A stretch of 45,054 bases of DNA, taken from the NCBI RefSeq assembly GCF_003970795.1, contig NZ_RWKW01000102.1, positions 1-45,054 of the forward strand, in the 5' to 3' direction. Under the pieces are notes generated by a model. That model searched no databases. It was not told the DNA's origin and worked only from the letters and a program-made list of their open reading frames with translations. Below, one piece after another: positions 24,172-34,087 of this stretch; position 1 is the first letter of the stretch, and the number at the start of each line of letters is the position of its first letter. The stretch comes from Aquibium carbonis. Its GTDB lineage: Bacteria; Pseudomonadota; Alphaproteobacteria; Rhizobiales; Rhizobiaceae. A program made the position numbers and the translations under genes.

Positions 24172-26208
24172 ATGTATTTCATGAAAAAATGCCGGACTGG
24201 AGAGAATAAATACAACAATAATATTGAAAAAAATCATGCGGCCGGCTTTTCGCCACGCGACGTGCGTGGGAATATTTTTGCTCAGTACAATATGAATTTG
24301 TTGTCGACGGTGGCCGTCGCGCTCGTGCCGATCGCCATGCTGGCGGCTCCGGAAGCGCGGGCTCAGGAGCTGCCGAGTTTCGCCGTCATCGCGGGATCGA
24401 CCATCACGAACACGGGGCCGACCACCATTACCGGCAACATCGGCCTCAGCCCCGGCCTCTCGATCACGGGCGCGAACGACATAACGCTCACCGGCCAGAC
24501 CTTCATTGCCGACGATGTCGCCGTACGCATGCAGGCCGACCTGACGACGCTCTACAACTTCCTCGCGTCACGCCCCGCCACCAGCGACCTGACAGGCCAG
24601 GACTTGGGCGGGCTGACCCTGACGCCGGGTGTCTACAGCTTCAGCAGTTCGGCGGGGCTCACTGGGAACGTGCCCTTGACGCTGGACGGCGGCGGCAATC
24701 CCAATGCCGTGTTCATCTTCAACATCGAATCGACGCTCATCACCGGTAGCGCGACGTCGATCGTGCTCCAGAACGGTGCCCAGGGCGGCAACGTTTTCTT
24801 TCGCGTCGGCTCGTCGGCGACGCTCGGCACCACCACCGATTTCCAGGGGCAGATCGTGGCATATGAAAGCATCACGCTGAACTCTGCCGCCACCATCGAC
24901 TGCGGAGCCGCGTTTGCACGCGTCAGTGCCGTGACGCTGAACAACAACACGATCGGAATATGCACCATTGATTCCCTCGCCTTCGAGGATGTGTTCGGCG
25001 ACGACGATACGCCCCTGACCGACAATGCCGCGTCGGTTGCCCGGGCGCTGGACGATTACGTCACGGGAGGTGGGGTGTTGCCGTCCGGCTTCGCGATCCT
25101 GGCCTTGACGCTGACCCCGGATGAACTGGCGGCGGCCCTCTCCCAACTCTCCGGGGAAGCGGCCACCGGTGTGGCGCCGACCGGTATGCAGTCGATGGAT
25201 TCCTTTCTCAATCTGGCGCTCAGCGGCGGCAGGGGACGAACGACGCCGGGTTCAGCGGCCTCGCCCTCGGATCGGGGACCGGCCGAGCCAGGCACGGTAA
25301 GCACATTGGGATATGGTCCGATCGGGTCCGCCGCGAAGGACGGTCCGTTCGCCTCCCGCCACGAGGGACTTCCTCCGCGCAACTGGAGCGCATGGGGCGG
25401 CGCCTATGGCAGCCGCGGCGAGATCGATGGCGATGCCTCGATCGGGAGCCATGACCGGACGTCGACGGATTACGGCGTTGCCTTTGGCGTCGACTACCAG
25501 CTCGATCCATCGAGCAGGGTCGGTTTCGCGCTGGGCGCCGGTGGTGCAAGTTTCGACCTCGGCGACGATGTCGGCAGCGGTAGCAGCGACACCTACCACG
25601 TGGCGGTACATGGCCGCTCCGATCTCGATGCCGCCTATGTCCTGGGAGCCATCGCCTACGGTTACAACGACGCCTCCACCGAGCGCACCGTCACCATCGC
25701 CGGCACGGACCGCTTCGCTGCCAGCTTTGGCGCACACAACGTCGCAGGGCATCTGGAGGGCGGATACCGGATCGGCTGGATCACGCCCTACGCGGCGGTG
25801 CGAGGCCAGGTCTTCATGACCCCGTCCTACAGCGAGCGGACCATAGAAGGCGTGTCGACCTTCGCGCTCGACTACGAGAAGCGCACGGCTACGGCGCTGC
25901 GCACCGAACTCGGCGTCGGGGCGGAATGGTCGGTCCCCTTCGACGGCGGGTCGCTCGACCTGCGCATGCGCGCGGCCTGGGCTCATGACCATGGCGACGA
26001 CAACGACGTCGACGCCGCGTTCCAGGCCATCGCCGGCTCCGGCTTCACCGTCAGCGGCGCCACGCCCGACAGGGATTCGATCCTGCTGTCGGCCGGCGCG
26101 GGCTTCGGTTTTGACAGCGGCATGTTCGTCTCCGGCTCCGCCGACGGCAAGCTCGCGATGGACGCGCAGATCTATTCTGGAAACGTCAAGCTCGGCTACG
26201 CCTGGTAG
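24172..26208 (+). CDS. Autotransporter with DUF3494 ice-binding-like passenger
   Basis: A 678-residue outer-membrane protein. Residues 1-64 form a long signal region: a polar, basic extension (MKKCRTGENKYNNN) and a hydrophobic core ending EARAQ, like extended autotransporter signals. Residues about 66-265 are a DUF3494 domain, the fold of bacterial ice-binding proteins, with AGSTITNTGPTTITGNIGLS, LTGQDLGGLTLTPGVYSFSS, AVFIFNIEST and NVFFRVGSSATLGT. A linker follows, then an autotransporter beta-barrel from about residue 404 (NWSAWGGAYGSRG) to the terminal Trp678. Such passengers may bind ice or act as adhesins; which applies here is unknown. AAGGA precedes the ATG. The first 120 nt are markedly AT-rich compared with neighbouring genes. 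Confidence 0.92.
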   Translation: MYFMKKCRTGENKYNNNIEKNHAAGFSPRDVRGNIFAQYNMNLLSTVAVALVPIAMLAAPEARAQELPSFAVIAGSTITNTGPTTITGNIGLSPGLSITGANDITLTGQTFIADDVAVRMQADLTTLYNFLASRPATSDLTGQDLGGLTLTPGVYSFSSSAGLTGNVPLTLDGGGNPNAVFIFNIESTLITGSATSIVLQNGAQGGNVFFRVGSSATLGTTTDFQGQIVAYESITLNSAATIDCGAAFARVSAVTLNNNTIGICTIDSLAFEDVFGDDDTPLTDNAASVARALDDYVTGGGVLPSGFAILALTLTPDELAAALSQLSGEAATGVAPTGMQSMDSFLNLALSGGRGRTTPGSAASPSDRGPAEPGTVSTLGYGPIGSAAKDGPFASRHEGLPPRNWSAWGGAYGSRGEIDGDASIGSHDRTSTDYGVAFGVDYQLDPSSRVGFALGAGGASFDLGDDVGSGSSDTYHVAVHGRSDLDAAYVLGAIAYGYNDASTERTVTIAGTDRFAASFGAHNVAGHLEGGYRIGWITPYAAVRGQVFMTPSYSERTIEGVSTFALDYEKRTATALRTELGVGAEWSVPFDGGSLDLRMRAAWAHDHGDDNDVDAAFQAIAGSGFTVSGATPDRDSILLSAGAGFGFDSGMFVSGSADGKLAMDAQIYSGNVKLGYAW

Positions 26209-26287
26209 ATCTCCAAATACTTGAATAGATTGCATCTTCAACATATTCGTAAGGGCATTCTATAGGCTGAGCCTTACAAGCTGATCG

Positions 26288-26815
26288 ATGAAGAATGTTT
26301 ATCGGTCAGCTTTTGCCTTGTGTCTCGGCTGCCTCTTGGGGCTCACGCCCTGGATGGTCACAGGCACAGTCGCGTCAACCTCGAAACTCGTTCGTTTCGA
26401 AAGCGCGGCCGCACCGGGAACGATCGTGGTGCGCACCGGCGAACGCCGGCTCTATCTCGTCCTCGGGGACGGTCGGGCACTGCGTTACGTCGTCGGGGTC
26501 GGGCGTGCCGAGACGCAATGGTCCGGTTCCTCACGCATCGCAGGAAAATTCATCCGCCCACACTGGGCTCCTCCGGCGGAGATCCGTCGCGACAATCCGC
26601 GCCTGCCCGCCGTGATCGCCAGCGGCTCGCCGTCCAATCCCATGGGCGCTGCCGCCCTGACCTTGTCGGGCGGTTCCTACGCCATCCACGGCACCAACAA
26701 GCCGGCCTCGATCGGCGGATTCGTGTCCTATGGCTGCATCCGGATGCATGATGCCGACATCCTCGATCTCTACGACCGCGTCAGCGTCGGTACCCGTGTC
26801 GTGGTCACGCGTTGA
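26288..26815 (+). CDS. L,D-transpeptidase (YkuD/ErfK family)
   Basis: A 175-residue periplasmic YkuD-domain enzyme with an N-terminal signal/anchor (residues about 1-30). The catalytic motif is complete: His134 in IHGTNKPASIGG and Cys150 in VSYGCIRMHDADILDL. These enzymes form 3-3 cross-links in peptidoglycan or attach proteins such as lipoproteins to meso-DAP. It lies 79 nt after the autotransporter gene on the same strand, separated by AT-rich sequence, and converges on the GntR regulator 12 nt away. A role in anchoring envelope proteins is possible; general cell-wall remodelling is equally likely. Confidence 0.92.
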   Translation: MKNVYRSAFALCLGCLLGLTPWMVTGTVASTSKLVRFESAAAPGTIVVRTGERRLYLVLGDGRALRYVVGVGRAETQWSGSSRIAGKFIRPHWAPPAEIRRDNPRLPAVIASGSPSNPMGAAALTLSGGSYAIHGTNKPASIGGFVSYGCIRMHDADILDLYDRVSVGTRVVVTR

Positions 26816-26827
26816 ACGCTTCGACCT

Positions 26828-27661
26828 CTACGCGCTGAGCCCTTCGACGCCCGCCGGTTCCACCGCATAGCGGTCGCCGATGGCCTCGCGCACGTCCTGC
26901 AGCGAATCGTCGAGCAGCCGCTCCATGCGCGCGCGTGCGAGCCCGGGATCACGGCGCGCGATCGCGTCGACCACGTCGCCATGCTGTGCCAGCCGCTCCG
27001 CGCGGATGCCGCCGGCGCCGCGCCAGCTGATGGAAAAGGTGCTGACCATCGCTGCGTGGATCAGTGCGCTGAAAGCACCGATGAAGGGATTTCGCGTCGC
27101 CGACAGAATGGCGATGTGGAAACGCAGGTCGGCGTCGATGAGTTCGACCTCGCTGCCTGCGCAGGCCTGCATGTCGCGAAACGCCGCCTCGATCCGGCCC
27201 AGCGCCTCGGCATCGTGCACTTCGGCTGCGAGCGCCGAGGCCGGCGGCTCGACCATGCGGCGCAGTATGTAGAGGTCGTTGGCGATCGCGCCGGCCGGCA
27301 GGGTCTCGAGATGCCAGGTCAGCACCTCGGGGTCGAGCATGTTCCACAGCGATTGCGGACGGATGCTGGTTCCGACCTTGGGCCGTGCGACGATGAGGCC
27401 CTTGGCGGTCAGCTTCGAATAGGCCTCCCGCAGGGCGGTGCGCGACACCGCATAGCGCTGGCGCATCGCCGCTTCGTCCGGCAGCCGCGTCTCCGGCGGA
27501 TAGACCCCGCCAACGATGTCGCGCCCGATCAGGTCGACGATTTGCGCCCGTCCCGCACCGGCATCGGACATGCCACTGGTGTTTTCGTTGCGCATGGCGC
27601 CGCCGGCCGAGAACCCGCCGATGCCGAGCGTGCCGGATGCGGTGAGGGTCTGTCTGCGCAT
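26828..27661 (-). CDS. GntR-family (FadR subfamily) regulator of the sugar ABC operon
   Basis: A 277-residue regulator if the ATG just after the permease stop is used (TGA, 2 nt, ATG). In-frame starts at 27595 and 27571 would give more typical lengths of about 255 and 247, and none has a strong ribosome site. The winged helix is clear (LPDEAAMRQRYAVSRTALRE, then YSKLTAKGLIVARPKVGTSI), and the C-terminal all-helical FCD domain holds metal/ligand His positions (DLRFHIAILSATRNPF; LAQHGDVVDAI). It is the last gene of a ytfQRT-yjfF type operon, which suggests that it senses the imported sugar or a derivative and controls the operon. Confidence 0.88.
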   Translation of the reverse strand: MRRQTLTASGTLGIGGFSAGGAMRNENTSGMSDAGAGRAQIVDLIGRDIVGGVYPPETRLPDEAAMRQRYAVSRTALREAYSKLTAKGLIVARPKVGTSIRPQSLWNMLDPEVLTWHLETLPAGAIANDLYILRRMVEPPASALAAEVHDAEALGRIEAAFRDMQACAGSEVELIDADLRFHIAILSATRNPFIGAFSALIHAAMVSTFSISWRGAGGIRAERLAQHGDVVDAIARRDPGLARARMERLLDDSLQDVREAIGDRYAVEPAGVEGLSA

Positions 27662-27663
27662 GC

Positions 27664-28629
27664 TCAGGAACTGCCGCGCAGGTCGAAAGAGCCGACGAGG
27701 AAGCGATGCAGCACGATGAAGCCGAACAGGAGCATGCCGCTCGAGATCATGATCCAGGCGCTGTTGAGCGAACCATGGAAGATGATGAGTGTGGAAATCA
27801 GGCCCAGGATCATCCCTCCGAAAACGGTGCCGGCCACCAGCCCGACGCCGCCGGTGAGCAGGGTGCCGCCGAGAACGACCGCGGCGATCGCCGAGAGCTC
27901 CGTCGTCGACCCCGCCAGCGGATAACCGGAGGAGGTGTACAGCGCGTATATGACCCCGGCAAGCGCGCTGTAGAAGCCGCCCAGGCCATAGATCATCACC
28001 GTGGTGCGACGGATCGGCACGCCCATCAGGCGGGCCGATTCCTTGTCGCCCCCGATGGCGTAGATGTTGGTGCCGAACCGGGTGAAGTGGGCGATGAAGA
28101 TCGCCACCGCGAGACTGAGCAGCATCACGATCGCCGAGGAGGTCAGGAACCCGCGTCCCGGCAGGGGAATGCGCGTGGTAGCGAAGGTCTGGACGAATTC
28201 GTGCCGGATCGGCACCGAATCCAGCGAGACCATGAAGCAGGCACCGCGCAGCAGGAACAGACCTGCCAGCGTGACGATGAAGGGCTGGATCTCGCAGAAG
28301 TCGATCAGATAGCCCTGCATGGCCCCGAAGAGGATGCCGAAGCACAGGAGCAGCGCGGCGCTGGCCAGCGGATGCCAGCCGGCCTGGTCGAGCACGGCCA
28401 TGCAGACGCCGACGAAGCCGATCATCGAGCCGATCGACAGGTCGATGCCGCCCGACAGGATGACGAAGGTCGCGCCGATGGCGGCGATGATGACGAAGGC
28501 ATTGTCGGCCAGGATGTGGCCGAGCACCAGCGTCGACAGGAAGTTCCGATACATCATGCCGCCGACCAGGAACAGCGCCACGAAGACGGTGACGGTGGCA
28601 GCGAGGGGCAGGTACTTGGCGTTGATCAT
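27664..28629 (-). CDS. yjfF: Sugar ABC transporter permease, YjfF-like
   Basis: A 321-residue RbsC-type inner-membrane permease. From memory it resembles E. coli YjfF of the galactofuranose transporter along its length: DNAFVIIAAIGATFVILSGG, IDLSIGSMIGF, FIVTLAGLFLLRGACFMVS, RFGTNIYAIGG and VVLGGTLLTGGVGLVAGT. Its start overlaps the stop of the previous permease gene by 4 nt (ATGA). With YtfT it forms the membrane channel. Confidence 0.9.
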   Translation of the reverse strand: MINAKYLPLAATVTVFVALFLVGGMMYRNFLSTLVLGHILADNAFVIIAAIGATFVILSGGIDLSIGSMIGFVGVCMAVLDQAGWHPLASAALLLCFGILFGAMQGYLIDFCEIQPFIVTLAGLFLLRGACFMVSLDSVPIRHEFVQTFATTRIPLPGRGFLTSSAIVMLLSLAVAIFIAHFTRFGTNIYAIGGDKESARLMGVPIRRTTVMIYGLGGFYSALAGVIYALYTSSGYPLAGSTTELSAIAAVVLGGTLLTGGVGLVAGTVFGGMILGLISTLIIFHGSLNSAWIMISSGMLLFGFIVLHRFLVGSFDLRGSS

Positions 28630-29643
28630 CGTGCTCTTCCCCGGAAGGGACTGGTGATCGCCCGGCGGGCATTGTCGGATTGCAGAAGGAGGACGAAGAG
28701 AACCACGACCGCCTTCACCACGAGATTGTATTCGGGCGGCAGGCCGGAGATCAGGATCGAGGTCGTCAGCGCCTGGATCACCAGCGCACCGATGACGGTC
28801 ATACCGAGATGGATGCGGCCGCCCGCCAGCGACCCGCCGCCAATCACCACCGCCAGGATGGCATCGAGTTCGATGTACATGGCGACGCTGACGGGGTCGG
28901 ACGTGTGGGTGTCGGCAGTCATGATGACGCCTGCCCAGCCGGCGCAGAGCGCACACAGCACATAGGCGACGAAGGTGATCAGCCGCGCATTGACCCCGGC
29001 CAGGTTGGCGGCGGCGGCATTGCCCCCCACAGATTCGATGAACAGGCCGAGCGCGGTGCGGCGGATGATCAGCCAAAGCGCCAGGAAGATCGCGGCGGCG
29101 AGGAACAGCCGCGTCGGGATCGACATCAGGTGGCCAGTCGAAAGGCCTTGTAGAAGCGCGCTCTCGAAGCTCGGGTTGGTTCCGCCATAGAGCAGGTTGA
29201 TCAGCAGCCCGATGCCGCGGCCCGACACCATCAGGATCAGCGTCGCAATGATCGGCTGGATGCCGAGGCCCGCCACCAGGAACCCGTTCCAGATGCCGCA
29301 CAGCGTCGCCGCGCCCAGCGCCATCATCAGCACCACCAGATGGGGGTCGCCCATCTGGATACGCCAGGCGATCACCGCGCCGGTGATCGCGATGGTGGAG
29401 CCGACCGACAGGTCGATGCCTTTCGTGCCGATGACGACGGCCATGCCGAGCGCCACCAGCGCGGTCGGCGTCGCGCGGTAGACAATGTCGATGAGGTTGC
29501 CGAACAACCGGCCCTCGACGATGCGGATGTTGTAGAAACCGGGCGAGACGATCCCCGACACGATCAGGATGGCCGCCAGCGCCAGCAGCGGCCAGACTGC
29601 GCGGTGCAGCTTCATCCGCGGTCGCATCGCCACGGGTCGCGGT

Positions 29644-29663
<20 letters not shown>
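28626..29663 (-). CDS. ytfT: Sugar ABC transporter permease, YtfT-like
   Basis: A 345-residue RbsC-type permease. It resembles E. coli YtfT: GRLFGNLIDIVYRATPTALV, GTKGIDLSVGSTIAI, GIQPIIATLILMVSGRGIG, TALGLFIESVGGN, ELDAILAVVIGGGSLAGGR and EYNLVVKAVVVLFVLLLQS. The start is ambiguous between adjacent ATGs at 29663 and 29660 and an upstream TTG at 29672; GCGGGGG abuts the first ATG. The gene overlaps the end of the ATPase gene by 20 nt. Confidence 0.9.
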
Positions 29664-31170
<1,507 letters not shown>

Positions 31171-31212
31171 GATGAACTCCATCTGGGTCGGGCAATGATG
31201 GGCCGCGCGCGA

Positions 31213-31234
31213 CCGCACCCTGGGGCGAGTGCGG
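31213..31234 (-). other. Intercistronic hairpin between binding protein and ATPase genes
   Basis: CCGCAC and GTGCGG form a 6-bp stem with a 10-nt loop in the 94-nt ytfQ-ytfR gap. Such structures often lower expression of downstream ABC genes relative to the binding protein, or protect the upstream mRNA. The stem is modest, so this is tentative. Confidence 0.3.
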
Positions 31235-31264
31235 CCGCGGCGTCCCCTTGCCTGCTGCGCCGGC

Positions 31265-32179
31265 TTAGTTGGCGGTATGCAGATCCGAGGGGATCACGAT
31301 CCACTTGTCGAGCTCCGTCGGGCTCTTCAGGTAGTCGAGGATGATCGGATAGATGAAGCCGCCCACGGCCGAACGGAGTTCGACCGACGCATTGGCTTCG
31401 CCGGCCGCCAGCGCGTCCTTGATCGCCGGCACATAGTCGACCGAGACCATCTGGACGTCGGTTCCCGGCTTCAGGCCGGCTTCCTTCATCGCCTGGATGG
31501 CGCCCAGCTGCATGTTGTCGTTGTGCGCGAAGGAGGCGCAGATGCCGTCGAGGTTGTTGGTCGACTTGATGAAGGCTTCCATCACCTTCTTGCCGCCTTC
31601 GGTGGTGAAGTCCCCGCTCTGGGTCGCGACGATTTCCATCGCGGGGAACTGGGAGATCACCGCCTCGAAGCCCTTCTTGCGCTCGATGGCCGGCGCGGAC
31701 CCGGTCGTGCCCTGAAGTTCCACGATCTTGCAGGTCCCCTTGCTCTCCGTGGCGAGCCAGGCGCCGGCGAGCTTGCCTTCGAGGTTGAAGTCGGCCGAGA
31801 TGCGGGTCACGTAGAGCGTCTTGTCCTCGACGTCGACGTCGCGGTCGACGAGGAAGACCGGAATCTCGGCTTCCTTGGCTTCACGCAGAACCTGGTCCCA
31901 GCCGGTCACGACAACGGGCGCGACGATGATGGCGTCGACCCCCTGGGCAATGAAGGCGCGGACTGCGCGCAACTGCTCTTCCTGCTTGCCCTGCGCGTTG
32001 GCGAATTTCAGGTCGATCCCGAATTCCTTCGCAGATTCCTGCATGTTGGCCGAGAAGGCGGGGCGCCAGTCGCCTTCGGATCCGACCTGCGAGAAGCCGA
32101 TCGTCTGGGCGCTGGCCATGGTGGCGGCGATGGTCGCGGCAAAAGCCACCGCGCCACCGAAGATGGTCTTCGGATGCAT
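31265..32179 (-). CDS. ytfQ: Sugar ABC transporter substrate-binding protein, YtfQ-like
   Basis: A 304-residue periplasmic binding protein of the Peripla_BP_4 family with signal peptide MHPKTIFGGAVAFAATIAAT ending about residue 24 (ASA). From memory it follows E. coli YtfQ, the galactofuranose-binding protein, in TIGFSQVGSEGDWRPAFSAN, FIAQGVDAIIVAPVV, AEIPVFLVDRDVDVEDK, VELQGTTGSAPAIERKKGFE, QSGDFTTEGGKKVMEAFIKS and AHNDNMQLGAIQAMKEAGLK. The ligand is probably galactofuranose or a similar sugar; the tail differs, so specificity is not certain. GGGAGGA lies 5 nt before the ATG. It is first in the operon. Confidence 0.93.
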   Translation of the reverse strand: MHPKTIFGGAVAFAATIAATMASAQTIGFSQVGSEGDWRPAFSANMQESAKEFGIDLKFANAQGKQEEQLRAVRAFIAQGVDAIIVAPVVVTGWDQVLREAKEAEIPVFLVDRDVDVEDKTLYVTRISADFNLEGKLAGAWLATESKGTCKIVELQGTTGSAPAIERKKGFEAVISQFPAMEIVATQSGDFTTEGGKKVMEAFIKSTNNLDGICASFAHNDNMQLGAIQAMKEAGLKPGTDVQMVSVDYVPAIKDALAAGEANASVELRSAVGGFIYPIILDYLKSPTELDKWIVIPSDLHTAN

Positions 32180-32239
32180 TGAATTCCTCCCTGGTTGCCT
32201 CACCGCCCTTGACTCCTCCAAGCTGGGCGGCAGGTGCAA

Positions 32240-32270
32240 TAGTCATATAATACTACTTTTGACTTGGCAA
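32240..32270 (-). promoter_or_regulatory. Promoter and possible GntR operator of the ytfQ operon
   Basis: On the minus strand TTGCCA (32265-32270) and TATGAC (32242-32247) are separated by 17 nt, a fair sigma-70 promoter about 60 nt upstream of the binding-protein start. TAGT-N8-ACTA (32240-32255) surrounds the -10 in an AT-rich island, a layout typical of FadR-type GntR operators. The operon's own GntR protein is the natural candidate to bind it. The remainder of the 325-bp gap 32180-32504 holds this promoter and the terminator at 32440-32463, and no gene. Confidence 0.5.
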
Positions 32271-32439
32271 TCTTCAGGCGAGGCAGAATCGATGCGCAAC
32301 CCGCAGCCCAGTGGGACACGACCGGGCGGGGCGGATCAGGCGGCGGGAAACGCCGCGCGGTCGCGACCCCGGGATTACCCGCTGGCCGCGACGTGCGCTT
32401 CGTGCCTTGTGTTGAAAACAATGAACGCGGGCGGTCTGC

Positions 32440-32463
32440 CCGCCAGCCCCTCCGGGCTGGCGG
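32440..32463 (-). terminator. Strong hairpin after the VOC gene
   Basis: CCGCCAGCCC and GGGCTGGCGG form a perfect 10-bp stem with a 4-nt loop, 42 nt past the stop of the VOC gene. No T-run follows on the minus strand. It most likely ends the SDR-VOC transcript and insulates the ytfQ promoter that follows. Confidence 0.55.
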
Positions 32464-32504
32464 AGGGGCCACCTTCGAAAGCCTGATGCGGCCTTCGGGC
32501 GGCT

Positions 32505-33047
32505 CTAGACGCGAAGCCGCACGGGGTGGCTGCCGTCCCAGCCACGCGCGGCGGCGCGAAAGCCGTCGAACATCGCCTGCGTGGCCGGCAGGAACTCGAT
32601 CGCCTCGATCATCGCCGGCAGCTTGCCATGCGTGTCGAAATAGCCGACGCGCGCCCCGTTCGCGACTTCGGCCTCGTAGACCAGCGTGAAGCCGAGGTTC
32701 CGGTAGTGTTCGAGGGCGGCGTCGTAGTCCGTCGCCGCGACGCCGAAATGATGCAGCCCGTGGCCCTTGCGCTCGGCCACCTCGCGGTAGACGGACGGGG
32801 TGTCGTCCAGTTGCTGGATGATCTCGAACTGCATGTCGCCGGCATAGCCCATGGCGATGGCGAGCGCGGTCGACGACGGTTGCCCGCGATAGACCTGACG
32901 CGGAAACACGCCGCGTTCGCGCAGGAACCACGGGCCGACGCCCAGCGTGGCCGTCATCTCCTTCATCGTCGCGTGGATGTCGTCGGTCGTGAACGCCGTC
33001 TGGATCAGCCGTCCGGCGAATGGCGTCGCCATGTGGGTGTCGGTCAT
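32505..33047 (-). CDS. VOC (glyoxalase-fold) family protein
   Basis: A 180-residue vicinal-oxygen-chelate protein with paired beta-alpha-beta-beta-beta modules. The first begins at RLIQTAFTTDDIHATMKEM and contains MQFEIIQQLDD; the second starts at GLHHFGVAATDYDAALEHYR and ends near AMIEAIEFLPAT. His and Glu residues at the usual metal-ligand positions (HHFGV; FEIIQQ; IEAIEF) suggest a metal-dependent enzyme such as an epimerase, lyase or dioxygenase, but the family is too diverse to name the reaction. GGGAGG precedes the ATG. It follows the SDR gene by 23 nt, in a unit divergent from the alpha/beta hydrolase and LLM oxygenase genes. Confidence 0.82.
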   Translation of the reverse strand: MTDTHMATPFAGRLIQTAFTTDDIHATMKEMTATLGVGPWFLRERGVFPRQVYRGQPSSTALAIAMGYAGDMQFEIIQQLDDTPSVYREVAERKGHGLHHFGVAATDYDAALEHYRNLGFTLVYEAEVANGARVGYFDTHGKLPAMIEAIEFLPATQAMFDGFRAAARGWDGSHPVRLRV

Positions 33048-33070
33048 TGTCTCGTCCTCCCGCTATGGCC

Positions 33071-33859
33071 CTATCTCGCCATGATCCCGCCGTCGACCGG
33101 GATCGTTATCCCGGTCATGAAGCTCGACGCCTGCGAGCAAAGCAGGATCGCCAGCCCCTTGATCTCGTCGGGAGAGGCAATGCGACCGAGCGGGACCATC
33201 GACGCGAACTCCGCCTCGATTTCCGGCTGCCGGATGCGCCCACCCGCGATGTTGGTGCGGAAGGGGCCCGGCGCGATACCGTTCACCATCACGTCGTAGG
33301 GTGCCAGTTCCATTGCCGCTTGGCGGACCAGGTTCACCACGGCCGCCTTTGTGGCGGTGTAGGCATAGCCGCACATGACTTCCGACTTCAGCCCCGCGAC
33401 CGATGCCACCGCCACGATGCGGCCGGAACGCTGACGCTTCATGTGAGCGGCCGCCGACTGGATGGTGACGAAGACGCCCGTCAGGTTGATCGACAGAACC
33501 TGGTCCCATTGCTCGTCGCGCACCGCGTTGATCTGGCCGGCCTCGGTGCGATAGCCGGGTCCCGCCGTCACGCCCGCATTGGCGATCACCGCGTCCAGGC
33601 GCCCGTGGCGCGCCGCGATGGCGTCGATCCCCGCGCGGATCGCCGCGCGATCCGAAACGTCGAGCACGGCGGATTCCGCCCGCCCGCCCGCGGCGCGGAT
33701 GTCTTCGCGGGCCCTGTCGAGCCCCGCCTCGTCGATGTCCAGGAGTACGACCGTGGCGCCCGCCGTCGAAAGCGCCTCGGCCATGGCGAGCCCAAGCCCG
33801 CTGGCCGCGCCGGTCACGGCCGCCACACGGCCCTCAAGCGCGAACATCTCCAGTGCCAT
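33071..33859 (-). CDS. SDR family oxidoreductase
   Basis: A 262-residue classical short-chain dehydrogenase. The Rossmann motif TGAASGLG is at about residues 17-24, followed by VVLLDIDEAG (Asp after the second strand favours NAD). VIANAGV, the catalytic Ser in VASVAG, and Y-x-x-x-K in YTATK are all present, and a C-terminal VDGG segment closes the fold. The start at MALEMFALEGR follows an AGAGGG site. It is the first gene of a two-gene unit with the VOC protein, divergent from the monooxygenase genes, and probably oxidises an alcohol intermediate of the same pathway. Confidence 0.88.
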   Translation of the reverse strand: MALEMFALEGRVAAVTGAASGLGLAMAEALSTAGATVVLLDIDEAGLDRAREDIRAAGGRAESAVLDVSDRAAIRAGIDAIAARHGRLDAVIANAGVTAGPGYRTEAGQINAVRDEQWDQVLSINLTGVFVTIQSAAAHMKRQRSGRIVAVASVAGLKSEVMCGYAYTATKAAVVNLVRQAAMELAPYDVMVNGIAPGPFRTNIAGGRIRQPEIEAEFASMVPLGRIASPDEIKGLAILLCSQASSFMTGITIPVDGGIMAR

Positions 33860-34002
33860 CGGAACCCTCTTTCTCATTTGGTATGCAATATGGCGTCCAA
33901 CGCCCTTCGATGTCCACTCGTAGGCTGATCAAAATAAGATAGCAATATCAATAAAATGATGCAGCGCAGCATAGTTGGCTTTCGTCTTTTGACGATTCCG
34001 CC

Positions 34003-34033
34003 TTGACCTGGATCACATGATAAGGTGTACAAT
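34003..34033 (+). promoter_or_regulatory. Possible promoter for the hydrolase-LLM operon
   Basis: TTGACC (34003-34008) and TACAAT (34028-34033) lie 55-85 nt before the alpha/beta hydrolase ATG. The 19-nt spacing is longer than ideal, so an activator may be needed. The divergent region 33860-34087 is unusually AT-rich and must also carry the SDR-VOC promoter. Confidence 0.4.
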
Positions 34034-34087
34034 TTGTCACATCAGACCAGTCGACACAAGAAGACGCGAAGGGAGGCAACGACCGCC

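Noticed and set aside
26828-28672. A 614-codon frame spanning permease and GntR regulator as a fusion
   Set aside because: The permease is read in another frame with clear membrane segments. The frame upstream of 27661 is its shadow, with Arg/Pro-rich nonsense.
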